Below, one piece after another: positions 25,057 to 34,448 of a stretch of 64,000 nucleotides of DNA (position 1 is its first letter; every line of letters starts with the position of its first letter). Both the position numbers and the translations under genes were made by a program. This DNA is from Paracoccaceae bacterium (GTDB lineage: Bacteria > Pseudomonadota > Alphaproteobacteria > Rhodobacterales > Rhodobacteraceae). The notes under the pieces were generated by a model. The model made no database searches. It worked only from the letters and a program-made list of their open reading frames with translations, and was not told the origin of the DNA. The stretch is taken from positions 310,001-374,000 of the forward strand of contig JAUYQR010000015.1 of assembly GCA_030697175.1 (NCBI GenBank). Direction: 5' to 3'.

Positions 25057-25084
25057 GTTATACAATGGTGTTTAATTTGGACAA
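25057..25084 (-). promoter_or_regulatory. Promoter of the DauR-type regulator gene
   Basis: Reverse strand TTGTCC (25084-25079), 16-base spacer, TATAAC (25062-25057), about 30 bases before the ATG. A strong -10 match in an AT-rich patch of otherwise GC-rich DNA. Confidence 0.55.
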
Positions 25085-25110
25085 GACATTCCACGCAATG
25101 AGGGGACGCC

Positions 25111-26262
25111 ATGCTGCCTGAAAGCGCGCTTGACTGGCTGGTGTCGGTGCGGCGCCACCTGCACCAATACCCCGAACTGTCCCGCGCCGAGGCGATGACG
25201 GCCGATTACATCGCGGCGCGTCTGGCAGAGCTTGGCCTGCCGTTCGAGGCCGGGATAGGCGGGCATGGGCTGGTCGCCACGGTGCGCGGGCGGCGCGGCG
25301 GGCCAGCCGTGGGCCTTCGCGCCGACATGGACGCGCTGGCAATCACCGAGCGGACCGACCTGCCCTACGCCTCGCGCCATCCCGATGTGATGCACGCTTG
25401 CGGCCATGACGGGCACATGACGATCCTTCTGGGCGCGGCGATGATCCTGCAACGCAGCGATTTTGCGGGCGACGTGCATCTGGTGTTCCAGCCCGCGGAA
25501 GAACGCTACGGTGGCGCGCGGATGATGGTGGATGACGGGCTGCTGCACCGCTTTGCGATGCGGCAGATCTTCGGGCTGCACAACTGGCCGGGGGTGCCCG
25601 CCGGCACGGTGGTCGTGCATGACGGGCCGGTGATGGCCGGCACGTCGGAATTCACCTTGCGCTTCACGGCGGCGGGCGGTCATGCCTCGACGCCGCATCG
25701 GACCGGCGATCCCCTGCTGGCGGGCGGGCATTTCATGACCGGCATCCAGCAGGCCGTGGCGCGATCGGTCGACCCATTGGAAAGCGCGGTCGTGACCGTG
25801 GGCAGCTTTCGTGGCGGGTTTGCGCAGAACATCATCCCGCAGGAGGCAGAGCTGACCGGCACCCTGCGCGCCTTCCGGCGCGAGACGCTGCTGCACCTGC
25901 GCGCGCGGGTCGAGGCTGTCGCAAAGGCCGCGGCGGCAATGGCGGGGTGCGACTGGTCGCTTGCCTTCGACGCGGCGCTGTGCAGCCCGGTGGTCAACAC
26001 GCCGCACGAACGCGACACCATGCGTCAGGCCGCCAAGACCGCCGGCCTGACGCTGGGCGGGCCGATGGCACCGTCGATGGGCGGCGATGATTTCGGCGAT
26101 TTCCTGACCCAGATTCCCGGCGCCTATGCGTTTCTTGGCAATGGCGAGCACGGTCCCGAAACCGGCCTGCACCAGCCGAAATACGATTTCAACGATGCCA
26201 CGATCGGCCCCGGTGCTGCATTGCTGGCCCAATCGGCGCTGCACGCGCTTGCCCAGACCTGA
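25111..26262 (+). CDS. M20-family amidohydrolase (N-acyl amino acid hydrolase type)
   Basis: A 383-residue protein of the hippurate hydrolase/IAA-amino-acid hydrolase group: VRRHLHQYPELSRAEAMTAD, GLRADMDALAIT, metal ligands in HACGHDGHM (C97, H99, H102) and E130/E131 in QPAEERYGG, plus the dimerisation domain (about 180-290). It removes an acyl group from an N-acylated amino acid or similar amide. GAGGGG lies about six bases before the ATG. First gene of an operon with an OCD-like reductase and a threonine-dehydratase-like enzyme. Confidence 0.9.
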   Translation: MLPESALDWLVSVRRHLHQYPELSRAEAMTADYIAARLAELGLPFEAGIGGHGLVATVRGRRGGPAVGLRADMDALAITERTDLPYASRHPDVMHACGHDGHMTILLGAAMILQRSDFAGDVHLVFQPAEERYGGARMMVDDGLLHRFAMRQIFGLHNWPGVPAGTVVVHDGPVMAGTSEFTLRFTAAGGHASTPHRTGDPLLAGGHFMTGIQQAVARSVDPLESAVVTVGSFRGGFAQNIIPQEAELTGTLRAFRRETLLHLRARVEAVAKAAAAMAGCDWSLAFDAALCSPVVNTPHERDTMRQAAKTAGLTLGGPMAPSMGGDDFGDFLTQIPGAYAFLGNGEHGPETGLHQPKYDFNDATIGPGAALLAQSALHALAQT

Positions 26263-26269
26263 GGACCAG

Positions 26270-27235
26270 ATGATCCAGCTTTCCCGCCCCCAGATCGAAC
26301 GGCTTGTCGGCGTCGATCCTGCTGCCGCAGACGCCGTGCGCGATGCCTATGTCGCCATCAGCGACGGGCGCGCGAATGTGCCGCCGGTCGGCTATCTCGG
26401 GTTTCCAAAGGCGAACGGCGATTGCCACATCAAGTATGGCCACATCGCCGGCGACGACGTTTTCGCCGTCAAGATCGCATCGGGGTTCTACGACAATCCG
26501 GCCCACGGCCTGCCGTCAAGCACCGGGGTCGTGCTGGTGTTCTCGGCCCGCACCGGGCAGATGCAGGCGCTGTTGGCCGACGAAGGCTATCTGACCGACC
26601 TGCGCACCGGGCTTGGCGGCGCGGTGGCAAGCCTGGCGCTGTGCCGTCCCGGTGCGCGCCAGTTCCTGATCGTCGGCAGCGGCACACAGGCCTATTGGCT
26701 GGCGCAGGCGCTGCACATGCTGGCACCAGAGGCGGATCTTGGCGTCTGGGGCCGCAACCATCCCCGTGCAGCGGCGCTGGTGGAACGTCTGGCCGCAGTG
26801 GGCGTCACGGCAAGACTGGCACCCGATCTGGAAGCCGCCTGTCGCAAGGCGGAGGTGATCGTGACCGCCACGCCCGCAAGCACCCCGTTGGTGCTATCTG
26901 CCTGGGTGCAGCCGGGGTGCCATATCACCGCCCTTGGCGCCGACAGCCCCGGCAAGCAGGAACTGGAGACCGCCCTCGTGGCGCGGGCCGACCTGCGGGT
27001 TGCCGACATGCTGAGCCAAAGTCTGCACCACGGCGAGTTTGCATCGGCGCGGGCAGCCGGGCTGATCGGCCCCGCTGACTGCGCCGAACTTGGCGCGGTG
27101 CTGGGCGGTTTGGTGCCGGGCCGCACGTCACCGGACGACATCACCATCGCCGACCTGACCGGGGTTGCGACTCAAGACATCGCAATGGCGCGTCTGGTGC
27201 TGCACCGCGCATCCAGCGAAGGAACAGCGCAATGA
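26270..27235 (+). CDS. Ornithine cyclodeaminase/mu-crystallin family protein
   Basis: A 321-residue NAD(P)-binding protein: HIKYGHIAGDDVFAVKIASG, NPAHGLPSSTGVVLVFSART, LLADEGYLTDLRTGLGGAVA and the Rossmann motif LIVGSGTQAYWLAQAL. The family includes cyclodeaminases and imine reductases such as EutC and the iminosuccinate reductase BhcD. The ATG at 26270 follows GAGG and lies eight bases after the M20 gene; it overlaps the next gene by ATGA. Pairing with a dehydratase suggests reduction of an imine rather than ornithine cyclisation, which is inference. Confidence 0.87.
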   Translation: MIQLSRPQIERLVGVDPAAADAVRDAYVAISDGRANVPPVGYLGFPKANGDCHIKYGHIAGDDVFAVKIASGFYDNPAHGLPSSTGVVLVFSARTGQMQALLADEGYLTDLRTGLGGAVASLALCRPGARQFLIVGSGTQAYWLAQALHMLAPEADLGVWGRNHPRAAALVERLAAVGVTARLAPDLEAACRKAEVIVTATPASTPLVLSAWVQPGCHITALGADSPGKQELETALVARADLRVADMLSQSLHHGEFASARAAGLIGPADCAELGAVLGGLVPGRTSPDDITIADLTGVATQDIAMARLVLHRASSEGTAQ

Positions 27236-28182
27236 CCGACATCGTCACCGCCTCGGCAGCGCGGTCAGTGCAGGCCCGCCGCCGCATCCGGCCGCACATC
27301 CATGAAACACCGCTGATCCCGGCCCGCAACGGGCATGGCGGCACGCTGATGTTCAAGGCCGAGAATTTCCAGTTGACCGGATCGTTCAAGATCCGGGGCG
27401 CGGCCTCGGTGATGACCGCTGCCGCGTCGGACCAGCCGATGATCACCGCCTCATCCGGCAACCACGGTATCGGCGCGGCGCGGGCGGCGCAGTCGCTTGG
27501 GCGCAAGCTGACCGTCGTGCTGCCCGAAAGCGTGGTGCCGGAAAAGCTGGCGAAGATCCGGTCCTACGGGGTCGAGGTGGTGCTGCACGGCGCGGAAACC
27601 GGGCTGGCGGAACAGCACGCCCAGCACCTCGCCCGAACAACGGGCGCGCGCTATGTGTCACCTTACAACGACGCCGACGTGATCGCGGGGCAAGGCACCA
27701 TCGGGCTGGAACTTCTGGATCAGGCAGCGCAGATCGACACCGTCTTCATCGCGATGGGCGGCGGCGGGCTGGTCAGCGGCATCGGCGCCGTGCTGAAGGC
27801 GTTCAGCCCCGCCACCCGCATCATCGGTGCCGCGGCCGAGGCCTCGCAGGCGCTGGCCCTGTCGATGGCGGCGGGTCGGGTGGTCGATTGCAACCATGAC
27901 GATACGCTGGCCGATGCGGTTGCGGGCGGGATCGACCCGGATACCCTGACGCTGCCCTTGGCAACGGCGGTGATCGACGAAGTGGTGACCTGCAGCGAGG
28001 CCGAGATCCTTGCCGCCCTGCGCATCCTCGCACAGGAGGAGAACCTGCTGGTCGAAGGCGCCGCTGCGCTGGCACTTGCCGCCTGCCTGAAGCGCGGCGG
28101 TGCGGTTGCGGGCAAGACCAGCGTGGTCCTGCTCTGTGGCGGCAACTTCGATGGCGCAAGACTTCGCGCACTGGTCGTCTGA
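27232..28182 (+). CDS. PLP-dependent threonine/serine dehydratase-like enzyme
   Basis: A 316-residue fold-type II PLP enzyme: the PLP lysine is K53 in LTGSFKIRGA, the phosphate loop appears as AMGGGGLVSGIG, and ITASSGNHGIGAARAA and LCGGNFDG are typical. There is no C-terminal regulatory ACT domain, so it resembles catabolic or specialised members such as EutB and beta-hydroxyaspartate dehydratase (BhcB). These remove water from a beta-hydroxy amino acid to give an enamine/imine. It is the last gene of the operon and follows an OCD-like gene with four-base overlap. Confidence 0.88.
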   Translation: MTDIVTASAARSVQARRRIRPHIHETPLIPARNGHGGTLMFKAENFQLTGSFKIRGAASVMTAAASDQPMITASSGNHGIGAARAAQSLGRKLTVVLPESVVPEKLAKIRSYGVEVVLHGAETGLAEQHAQHLARTTGARYVSPYNDADVIAGQGTIGLELLDQAAQIDTVFIAMGGGGLVSGIGAVLKAFSPATRIIGAAAEASQALALSMAAGRVVDCNHDDTLADAVAGGIDPDTLTLPLATAVIDEVVTCSEAEILAALRILAQEENLLVEGAAALALAACLKRGGAVAGKTSVVLLCGGNFDGARLRALVV

Positions 28183-28186
28183 ACGG

Positions 28187-28212
28187 GCGCGCCGGGCAAT
28201 GGCCCGGCGCGC
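28187..28212. terminator. Strong hairpin between convergent operons
   Basis: GCGCGCCGGGC (28187-28197) and GCCCGGCGCGC (28202-28212) form a perfect 11-bp stem with loop AATG, between the dehydratase stop and the dabA stop. No clear T-run on either strand. Confidence 0.6.
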
Positions 28213-28221
28213 AAGAAAGGC

Positions 28222-30603
28222 CTAGGCTGCCACCTCCAGCGCCGTGCCAGCCCCTTCCCACTCAAGGCCGGGGCGGTAGCGGGCGGCGACAACCCCGCTT
28301 TCCAGCGCGAAAAGATGCAGCCAGCCGTTGTCGAACAACTGCCGCACTCCGGCGTGCTTGCGCAGGATGTCGGTGATCGCCTCGGTCGGAGCTTCCAGCA
28401 TCACCGACAGACGCAGCGCCGGATGCGCGGGCCGTTCGCCATCATGCACCGTCTGCCACGGCAGGCCGGGCCGCAAAAGCCCACCATTGCCTTCCAGCAC
28501 GCCGATCCCACCGACGACATTGTGGATCAGCTTGTTGCCGCCGCCAAAGACGCGCGGCGCCACCGTCGAGCCGTAGTATTGCAGGCTGATCCAGCTTGCG
28601 ACCACGACCGGGGCGGTAATGATCAACTCCAGCGTGGCAAAGCCCTCATCGGCGGCCCAGTCGTAGCAGTGCAGGAACGCTCGGCCCTGCAGATCACGCC
28701 CCGCCGTCGCACCGCGCGGCGCGGCGATGAAGGCGGCGCAACCCGCCAGCCCCCATTCCGGCCGCACCTCGGCCCAGTCGGCGGCCCGCTTGACCAGGCT
28801 CTTGCCGGTGGCCCCCGGCAGACGCACCGCACGCTCGGCACGGCTGGCATGGGCTGCGGCGGCCAGCCACGCCTCGGCCCGGGCCAGATCGTCGGCATGG
28901 CCGGGCGCGGGCGTGTCAGGGTAAAGCGTCACACGGTCGGTCACGGTATCATGGAGTGCGGCCACGAACAGCGTGTCCTCGGCCAGTGCCAGCCCCAACG
29001 CAGGCAGCCCGGCGCGCGTCTCGGGGTCGTTCAGCAACGCCGCCAGCAGCCTTGCCGAAACCTCGCCGGTCTGGCCGCAGCATGCGCCGCAATGGTAGGC
29101 GCTTTCGTGCGGGTTGTTCGTCACCTGCGCGCCGTGCCCGACCAGAAGCACCAGCCGCGCATGCCCTTCGGTCAGGCTCATCGCCCGCAGGACCGCCGCC
29201 GCCGTCTGCACCTTTTGATCTGCGGTCAGGGCAGTTTCAAAACGCGGGAGTGGCCCCGGTGCCAGTCCCTCCGGGCCAAGACCCAGCGCATCACGGATCA
29301 GCTTGGCGCCATAGGCCGGTCCGGCCGCCTCGACAAAGGCGAAGGACGATACCGCCGCCTGCCGGAACCGACCCCAGGCGCGCGCGGCGCGGTCGGTGAT
29401 GCGCGCCGACGCCTCGGCCGCGTCGTCGCCGTGGCTTGTCGATAGCATCGCCGGGCTCAAGAGCGCCGGCAGATGCGCCTGCACCTCGTCGGTACCTGTG
29501 GGACGGTGCGCCACGGGCAGGCCGAAAAATCCGGCAAAGCCCAGCGTCTCGATCCCGCCGTCCTGCGCTTCAAGCGCGCGGCGCAAGACCTCGGACCGCA
29601 CGTCGATGCAGAAGGCCGCCTGCAGCGCGGGGCGCCCCGCCCGTTCCGCCGGGCCAGACAGCAGGCCGGCAAGCCGGCGCTGATGCGCGCGTTCGGCGGC
29701 CTCTTGCAGGATGGCGTCGATGGTCTGGTCGGCGCTAGGGACCAGCGGGGCGGCATGGCCGGCAACGGTCGCCGCCCAGGCTGGAACAACCGCCGGGCAA
29801 TGCGCCAGAAGCGCCTCTTCCCAGACCAGCCGGATCGCCAGCATGTCGGTCAGCGTGGCGTCGCTACCGCCTGCCAGCTCGGCCTGCCACAGCAGCCAGC
29901 GGGCATGTTGCGGCCAGCCGCCGAGATCGACGAGCAGCCGGTGGAACGCTGTCTCTGCCGCGTCGGCGGTCAGCCCCAGCCGGTCTGCCGCGCGCAGGAT
30001 GGCGCGGTCGGCAGTGTCGGGCGCTTCGGCGACATGCGCCGAAAACCCGGTCAGCCCGGCGATTTCAGGGGTCAGGTCATGCGTCGCCCACTCCCGCCAG
30101 GCCGCAAAGGCACCGTGGCCGGGACGCGGCGTCCACAGCGCCTGCCCCCGGTCGAAATGCCCCGCCGCCCACAGCCCGAAACTGCGGGCGATGATCGCGG
30201 GCCAGTCGGTGCCGGTTGCGCGAGCCGCCAGCGCCGCCACCGTGGGCAGGGCTTGCGGTGCGGCGCTTTCCGCGCCAAGCCGGGCCTTCAGCCAGGCCAG
30301 GTCGCGCGGCTTGACCGGCGAGGTTGAGGCGATCAGCGCCGCCGCCAGATCGTCATCGCCGATCTCGCCCCGCTTGACCATTGCGGCAAGGTCGCTGCGC
30401 GGCTGGGTCAGCGCGACACCCGCCACCCGCGCCAGCCGCGCCGAGGCTTGGGCAAGGTCTTCGCCGGCCTGGCCAAGAAACGGGTTCACCGCCACGGTTG
30501 CATCCAGCGGGAAGGCCGGCGGAATGGCACGAGCGGCGGCCTCGGCGGTCTGCAGCAGCTGCGAGACGATGGCGGGGGCGATCTGCGTGGGTATCAGGAA
30601 CAT
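28222..30603 (-). CDS. dabA: Inorganic carbon uptake protein DabA (DUF2309)
   Basis: A 793-residue DUF2309 protein, the soluble/peripheral beta-carbonic-anhydrase-like half of the DAB inorganic carbon pump. Putative zinc ligands are C332 and D334 (FCIDVRSE), H490 (LVGHGAQ) and C505 (YHCGACC); the 15-residue spacing of the last two matches that of the characterised Halothiobacillus protein (H524, C539), as I recall it. It is thought to turn CO2 into bicarbonate one way, driven by the cation flow through its membrane partner DabB, encoded immediately upstream. Gap to dabB 14 bases; AGAG-type ribosome site before the ATG. Confidence 0.92.
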   Translation of the reverse strand: MFLIPTQIAPAIVSQLLQTAEAAARAIPPAFPLDATVAVNPFLGQAGEDLAQASARLARVAGVALTQPRSDLAAMVKRGEIGDDDLAAALIASTSPVKPRDLAWLKARLGAESAAPQALPTVAALAARATGTDWPAIIARSFGLWAAGHFDRGQALWTPRPGHGAFAAWREWATHDLTPEIAGLTGFSAHVAEAPDTADRAILRAADRLGLTADAAETAFHRLLVDLGGWPQHARWLLWQAELAGGSDATLTDMLAIRLVWEEALLAHCPAVVPAWAATVAGHAAPLVPSADQTIDAILQEAAERAHQRRLAGLLSGPAERAGRPALQAAFCIDVRSEVLRRALEAQDGGIETLGFAGFFGLPVAHRPTGTDEVQAHLPALLSPAMLSTSHGDDAAEASARITDRAARAWGRFRQAAVSSFAFVEAAGPAYGAKLIRDALGLGPEGLAPGPLPRFETALTADQKVQTAAAVLRAMSLTEGHARLVLLVGHGAQVTNNPHESAYHCGACCGQTGEVSARLLAALLNDPETRAGLPALGLALAEDTLFVAALHDTVTDRVTLYPDTPAPGHADDLARAEAWLAAAAHASRAERAVRLPGATGKSLVKRAADWAEVRPEWGLAGCAAFIAAPRGATAGRDLQGRAFLHCYDWAADEGFATLELIITAPVVVASWISLQYYGSTVAPRVFGGGNKLIHNVVGGIGVLEGNGGLLRPGLPWQTVHDGERPAHPALRLSVMLEAPTEAITDILRKHAGVRQLFDNGWLHLFALESGVVAARYRPGLEWEGAGTALEVAA

Positions 30604-30617
30604 CGGTCTCTCCCGGT

Positions 30618-32168
30618 TCAGGATTTGTTGGTGGCGCGGAAACCGCCGGTGATGCGGTCAAGCAGCGCGTTGAGGTAAAGCCCGTTGGCCGCATGCACGC
30701 GCAGGCCAGCGGTCGCAGGGTGGTGAGCCCAGAGCGGAAACAGCGCCTGCGCAAAGGCCACAAGGCCGAAGGACAGCACCGCAAGCACGATCAGCGCCCA
30801 TTCCAGCGGGCCGGGCACCGGCGGCGCGGGCAGCGACGGCCCCCACACCGCAAGGGCGATGACGTGAAAACCAAAGTAGGCCAGCGCCGCGCCAAGCGAG
30901 GCCGCGACCGTCCGCCGGGTCAGCGCACCTGGGGCGGCGTCGGCCAGCCCCTGCGCGATCAGGTAGGACACGCCGAAGATCAGCATCGCGCCCAGCGCCA
31001 CGGCTTGTGGCGACTTATCCCCGACCAGCCAGGTGAACCCCGTCGCCACCGCCACGTAAAGCAGCAGCGCCAGCGCAAAGGACCGCGCCACCGCACCAAG
31101 GCCGGGCACCGCCACCGGGCCGGGCTTGCGGATCGCGTTCACCGCTCCGACAGCGCCGCCCGACGAAAGGAAGGCGTGCGCCTTGTAAAGCGAGTGGGCC
31201 ACGATGTGCAGCAGCGCCAGCGCCCAGAGGCCAAGCCCGCATTGCAGCAGCATGAACCCCATTTGCGCCACGGTGGACCACGCCAGCGCCGTCTTCACCG
31301 CGCTTTGCGTCAGCATCACCAGCGCCCCGAACAGCGCGGTAAACCCACCGATCACCACAAGTGCCGCCATCGCACCGGCGCTTTGCTGCACCAGAGCAGA
31401 CAGGGTGATCAGCAGCACCCCGCCCGAATTTATGATGCCCGCATGCAGCAGCGCCGACACCGGGGTTGGCGCCTCCATCACTTCGGTCAGCCAGCCATGC
31501 ACCGGAAACGCTGCGGTCTTCAGCGCCGCCGCCACGACCAGAAGCGCCACCGCCAGCGGCGCGAGGCCAGTCAGCCCCCCCGCAGCGGCGGTCGAAAGTT
31601 CGGCGATGTCGAGCGTGCCGAAACTCTGCCACAGAAGGACCGCGGCCAGCACCAGCGCCACGTCGCCCGCGCCCCAGACCCGCACGAACTTTGTCGCCGC
31701 CCGCCGCGCCTCGGCCCGGTCAGGGTAGAACAGCAGCAACTGGCGCAGGATCACCCCCGTCGCCACAAAGGCCACGATCAGGACCGGCAGGCTTGCCGCC
31801 TGCACCAGCACCAGAACCGATGCGATGGCCGCCAGCGTCAGCCCGTGAAACCGGCCCTCGCGCGCCTCGCCGTCAAGGTAGCGGCGCGAATACCGCACCA
31901 CGATCCAGCCGACGAACGCCACCAGCAAGGTCAGCGTCACGCTTGTGGGGTCAAGCCGCGTCGCTGCAACTTCGCCCAGCGCCAGCACCTGCGGTCCGGC
32001 CAGCAAAAGCTGCGCCAGACCGCCAAGGCCCAGCGCCATGGCGCCAAGGCTTGCGGCCTCGGACAGGGCAAGAAACTGCCCGGGGCGACGGCCGGGACGC
32101 CACAGGAACAAGGTCGCGGCGGCCAGCAGCACAAGCGGAGCGAAAGCGATCAGCGGAAGGGATGGCAT
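30618..32168 (-). CDS. dabB: DabB, proton-conducting membrane subunit of the DAB system
   Basis: A 516-residue polytopic protein of the NuoL/MrpA antiporter family: [20 protein letters not shown] early, the channel segment [20 protein letters not shown] with conserved Lys, and [20 protein letters not shown]. About 13-14 membrane helices. NuoL itself is longer (600+ residues) and would lie in a nuo operon; the short length and the following DUF2309 gene identify DabB. It probably couples H+ or Na+ entry to CO2 hydration by DabA. Confidence 0.9.
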   Translation of the reverse strand: MPSLPLIAFAPLVLLAAATLFLWRPGRRPGQFLALSEAASLGAMALGLGGLAQLLLAGPQVLALGEVAATRLDPTSVTLTLLVAFVGWIVVRYSRRYLDGEAREGRFHGLTLAAIASVLVLVQAASLPVLIVAFVATGVILRQLLLFYPDRAEARRAATKFVRVWGAGDVALVLAAVLLWQSFGTLDIAELSTAAAGGLTGLAPLAVALLVVAAALKTAAFPVHGWLTEVMEAPTPVSALLHAGIINSGGVLLITLSALVQQSAGAMAALVVIGGFTALFGALVMLTQSAVKTALAWSTVAQMGFMLLQCGLGLWALALLHIVAHSLYKAHAFLSSGGAVGAVNAIRKPGPVAVPGLGAVARSFALALLLYVAVATGFTWLVGDKSPQAVALGAMLIFGVSYLIAQGLADAAPGALTRRTVAASLGAALAYFGFHVIALAVWGPSLPAPPVPGPLEWALIVLAVLSFGLVAFAQALFPLWAHHPATAGLRVHAANGLYLNALLDRITGGFRATNKS

Positions 32169-32243
32169 GGTTGCACCGGGGGGTTTGGAACGGATGCCGC
32201 GAGACCTACCGCTTGCTTCACTTCCAGAAAATTACATATACTG

Positions 32244-32265
32244 CACCATATCGTTCTATATGGTG
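32244..32265. promoter_or_regulatory. Perfect palindrome in the dabB-lysR divergent region
   Basis: CACCATAT (32244-32251) and ATATGGTG (32258-32265) are exact inverted repeats with six bases between, ending five bases before the LysR start codon. It is AT-rich against a GC-rich background and is the likely site for autoregulation and control of dabBA. Confidence 0.6.
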
Positions 32266-32270
32266 AATGA

Positions 32271-33143
32271 ATGGCCACCCTTAACCTGCATCACCTTCGC
32301 CTCTTTCGCGCGGTTGCCCGCGACGGCACGCTGACCGGCGCGGCGCGCGGCCTGAACCTGTCGCAATCGGCGCTGTCGACACAATTGCGCACACTGGAAG
32401 CCGCACTGGGGCAGGATCTCTTTGAACGGCGCGGTCGCGGGCTGGTGTTGACCGAGGCGGGGCGCATCGCACTGGATCATGCCGAGGCGATCTTCCGCAC
32501 TGCCGATGACCTGACCGCCACCTTGCGCGACACCGGCCGGGCGCGGCGGGCGCTCCGGGTCGGGGCACTGGCTACGCTGTCGCGCAATTTCCAGATGCAG
32601 TTCCTGCGCCCGCTGATCGGGCGGCCAGATGTCGAGGTGGTGCTGCGCTCCGGCTCGCAGGACGAACTTCTGCGCGGGCTCGAGGGCTTGTCGCTGGACG
32701 TGGTGCTTACGAACCTCGCGCCGGCCCGCGACGCGGCAAGCCACTGGCTGGTCCACCGGATCGACGACCAGCCGATCGGCCTGATCGGAACGCCAGCGCG
32801 TGTCGGGCCGGGCCGACGCCCGCTGAAAGACCTGCTGGCATCGCAGCCCTTGATCCTGCCGACGCGGGAAACCGCCCTGCGCGCCGCCTTCGACGCGATG
32901 GCAGCCAGGCTGGGCGTGACGCCGATCCTTGCCGCCGAGGTGGACGACATGGCGATGATCCGCCTTCTGGCGCGGGCCGACGCCGGCCTTGCCATCATCC
33001 CCCCCATCGTCGTGCGCGACGAGTTGCAATCGGGCCTCTTGCTAGAGGCGGCGCGTCTGGATGGGATCACCGAAACCTTCGTTGCGGTGACCTTGCAGCG
33101 CCGTTTCCCGAACCCGCTTCTGGCCGACGTCCTGCCGCACTAG
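32271..33143 (+). CDS. LysR-family regulator divergent from dabBA (NhaR-like)
   Basis: A 290-residue LysR protein. Winged helix at about 5-65: LHHLRLFRAVARDGTLTGAA, LNLSQSALSTQLRTLEAALG, LFERRGRGLVLTEAGRIALD. The RRGRGL wing resembles NhaR-type regulators. The rest is the two-lobe effector domain. Divergent placement from the DAB genes suggests it controls them in response to carbon or ion status. Confidence 0.88.
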   Translation: MATLNLHHLRLFRAVARDGTLTGAARGLNLSQSALSTQLRTLEAALGQDLFERRGRGLVLTEAGRIALDHAEAIFRTADDLTATLRDTGRARRALRVGALATLSRNFQMQFLRPLIGRPDVEVVLRSGSQDELLRGLEGLSLDVVLTNLAPARDAASHWLVHRIDDQPIGLIGTPARVGPGRRPLKDLLASQPLILPTRETALRAAFDAMAARLGVTPILAAEVDDMAMIRLLARADAGLAIIPPIVVRDELQSGLLLEAARLDGITETFVAVTLQRRFPNPLLADVLPH

Positions 33144-33152
33144 CCGAAACGT

Positions 33153-33626
33153 TCAGCGCGACAGCGTGTCCACCGGATAGGCGGTGGTGTATTTCATCGT
33201 CTCCATCGCGAAATGGCTGGTGACGTTCTTGATCGACACGGCGTCCGTCAGCCTTTTGTAAAGCCGGTCGAACGCCGTCATGTCCGGCACCGCGACGCGC
33301 AAGAGGTAATCCATCTCGCCGGCCATGCGGTAGACTTCCATGATCTCGGGGATCGCTTCGGTCGCCTTGGCAAAGGTGTCCCGCCACTCCGCCGAGTGGT
33401 CCGGAGCCTCGATGCCGACAAAGACCGTCAGGCCGAAGCCGAGCTTTGTCGGATCGGCCAGCGCCACACGGGAGCGCAGCACGCCGGTCGCCTCAAGCTT
33501 CTGGATGCGCTTCCAGCAGGGGGTTTGCGACAGGCCCGCCTTGTCGGCGATCTGGGCGATCGGAATGGTCGCGTCGCGCATCAGTTCCACAACGATCTTG
33601 CGGTCGATCAGGTCAAGGTCGCTCAT
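33153..33626 (-). CDS. Lrp/AsnC-family regulator
   Basis: A 157-residue protein with an N-terminal helix-turn-helix (LDLIDRKIVVELMRDATIPI, ADKAGLSQTPCWKRIQKLEA) and a RAM/ACT ligand domain (about 70-150; GEMDYLLRVAVPDMTAFDRL). Such proteins bind amino acids and regulate their metabolism. Its immediate target is not obvious: it lies convergent to the LysR gene and divergent from the Rrf2 gene. Confidence 0.92.
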   Translation of the reverse strand: MSDLDLIDRKIVVELMRDATIPIAQIADKAGLSQTPCWKRIQKLEATGVLRSRVALADPTKLGFGLTVFVGIEAPDHSAEWRDTFAKATEAIPEIMEVYRMAGEMDYLLRVAVPDMTAFDRLYKRLTDAVSIKNVTSHFAMETMKYTTAYPVDTLSR

Positions 33627-33815
33627 CGTGGTTCCCCTTCCGAGTCGGAACTGGCGCCAGAATGCACGGCCCGCAGAAAAAATCTATCTTCTTTATCGTG
33701 TATAAGCGCGGACCGGCCCGCGTCATTGGGTGATTCCGGAAACAGCCCCCGAAATGTTCCTTTCGTCAGGCGTGCCGCCGTTGATTCCGCGCCATGCCGG
33801 GCGTAACGCTAAGGC

Positions 33816-34274
33816 ATGATCACGCAGAAGATGAAGTATGCCCTGAAGGCGCTGCTGACGCTGGCGGACGAGGCCGCGCGGCCAAAGCCCGAGGCGTTGA
33901 CGATTGAAGAAATCGCCAAACGCTCGGGCACGCCGAAGCGATTCCTGGAGCATATCCTGCTGGAAGTGCGCAACGCCGGGGTCATCGCTTCGACGCGGGG
34001 GCGCTCGGGTGGCTACAGTCTGGTCAAGAAACCGTCCGAAGTGTCGATCTCGGAACTGTTGCGCACCATCGACGGGCCGATTGCCCCGCTGCCCTGCCTG
34101 TCGCGCCGCGCCTACCAACGCTGCGATGATTGCACCGACGAGGCAACCTGCCGAATCCGCAAGGTCTTTGCCGAGGTGTTCTGGTCCTACCTCGTCATCA
34201 TCGACTCGCTGACTCTGGACGACATGCTGCGCTCGGGCGCCGTGGCAGAGCAAGTGCTCGGAACAGACAAGTAG
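33816..34274 (+). CDS. Rrf2-family regulator with four-cysteine cluster
   Basis: A 152-residue Rrf2 protein: MITQKMKYALKALLTLADEA, TIEEIAKRSGTPKRFLEHIL and RGRSGGYSLVKKPSEVSISE form the winged helix. Cysteines at 94, 103, 106 and 112 could hold an iron-sulfur cluster, as in IscR or NsrR, though spacing differs from IscR. It is 174 bases upstream of the sulfate operon, same strand, and is a natural candidate regulator of sulfur uptake, comparable in role to CymR in Firmicutes. No AGGAGG-like site is clear. Confidence 0.85.
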   Translation: MITQKMKYALKALLTLADEAARPKPEALTIEEIAKRSGTPKRFLEHILLEVRNAGVIASTRGRSGGYSLVKKPSEVSISELLRTIDGPIAPLPCLSRRAYQRCDDCTDEATCRIRKVFAEVFWSYLVIIDSLTLDDMLRSGAVAEQVLGTDK

Positions 34275-34448
34275 CTGATTCCGGTTATTTTTCTTGAAAA
34301 TGGCTGGGCCGCCAGCGGCGCTGCTCGTGGAAAAATCTTCTTTAATCACGACTGAATTCAACGTGAATATGCCTTTGCAATACACGATCTTTTCTGTCGT
34401 TATTGTCCTCATGAAGGACGCCCAACCGTCCAACCAGAGGAGAGACCG
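34275..34448. other. Leader/promoter region of the sulfate transport operon
   Basis: AT-richer intergenic DNA. It starts with CTGATTCCGG just after the Rrf2 stop, and the same TGATTCCGG occurs upstream of the Rrf2 gene (around 33730-33738). I cannot choose a clear -35/-10 pair. AGAGGAGAG lies before the sbp ATG. Confidence 0.35.

Noticed and set aside
30618-32168. Assignment as NuoL of respiratory complex I
   Set aside because: Too short, no other nuo genes, and followed directly by a DUF2309 gene, which identifies the DAB pair.
32169-32243. Riboswitch or other structured leader of dabB
   Set aside because: No conserved structured leader could be recognised; only the palindrome near the LysR start is convincing.
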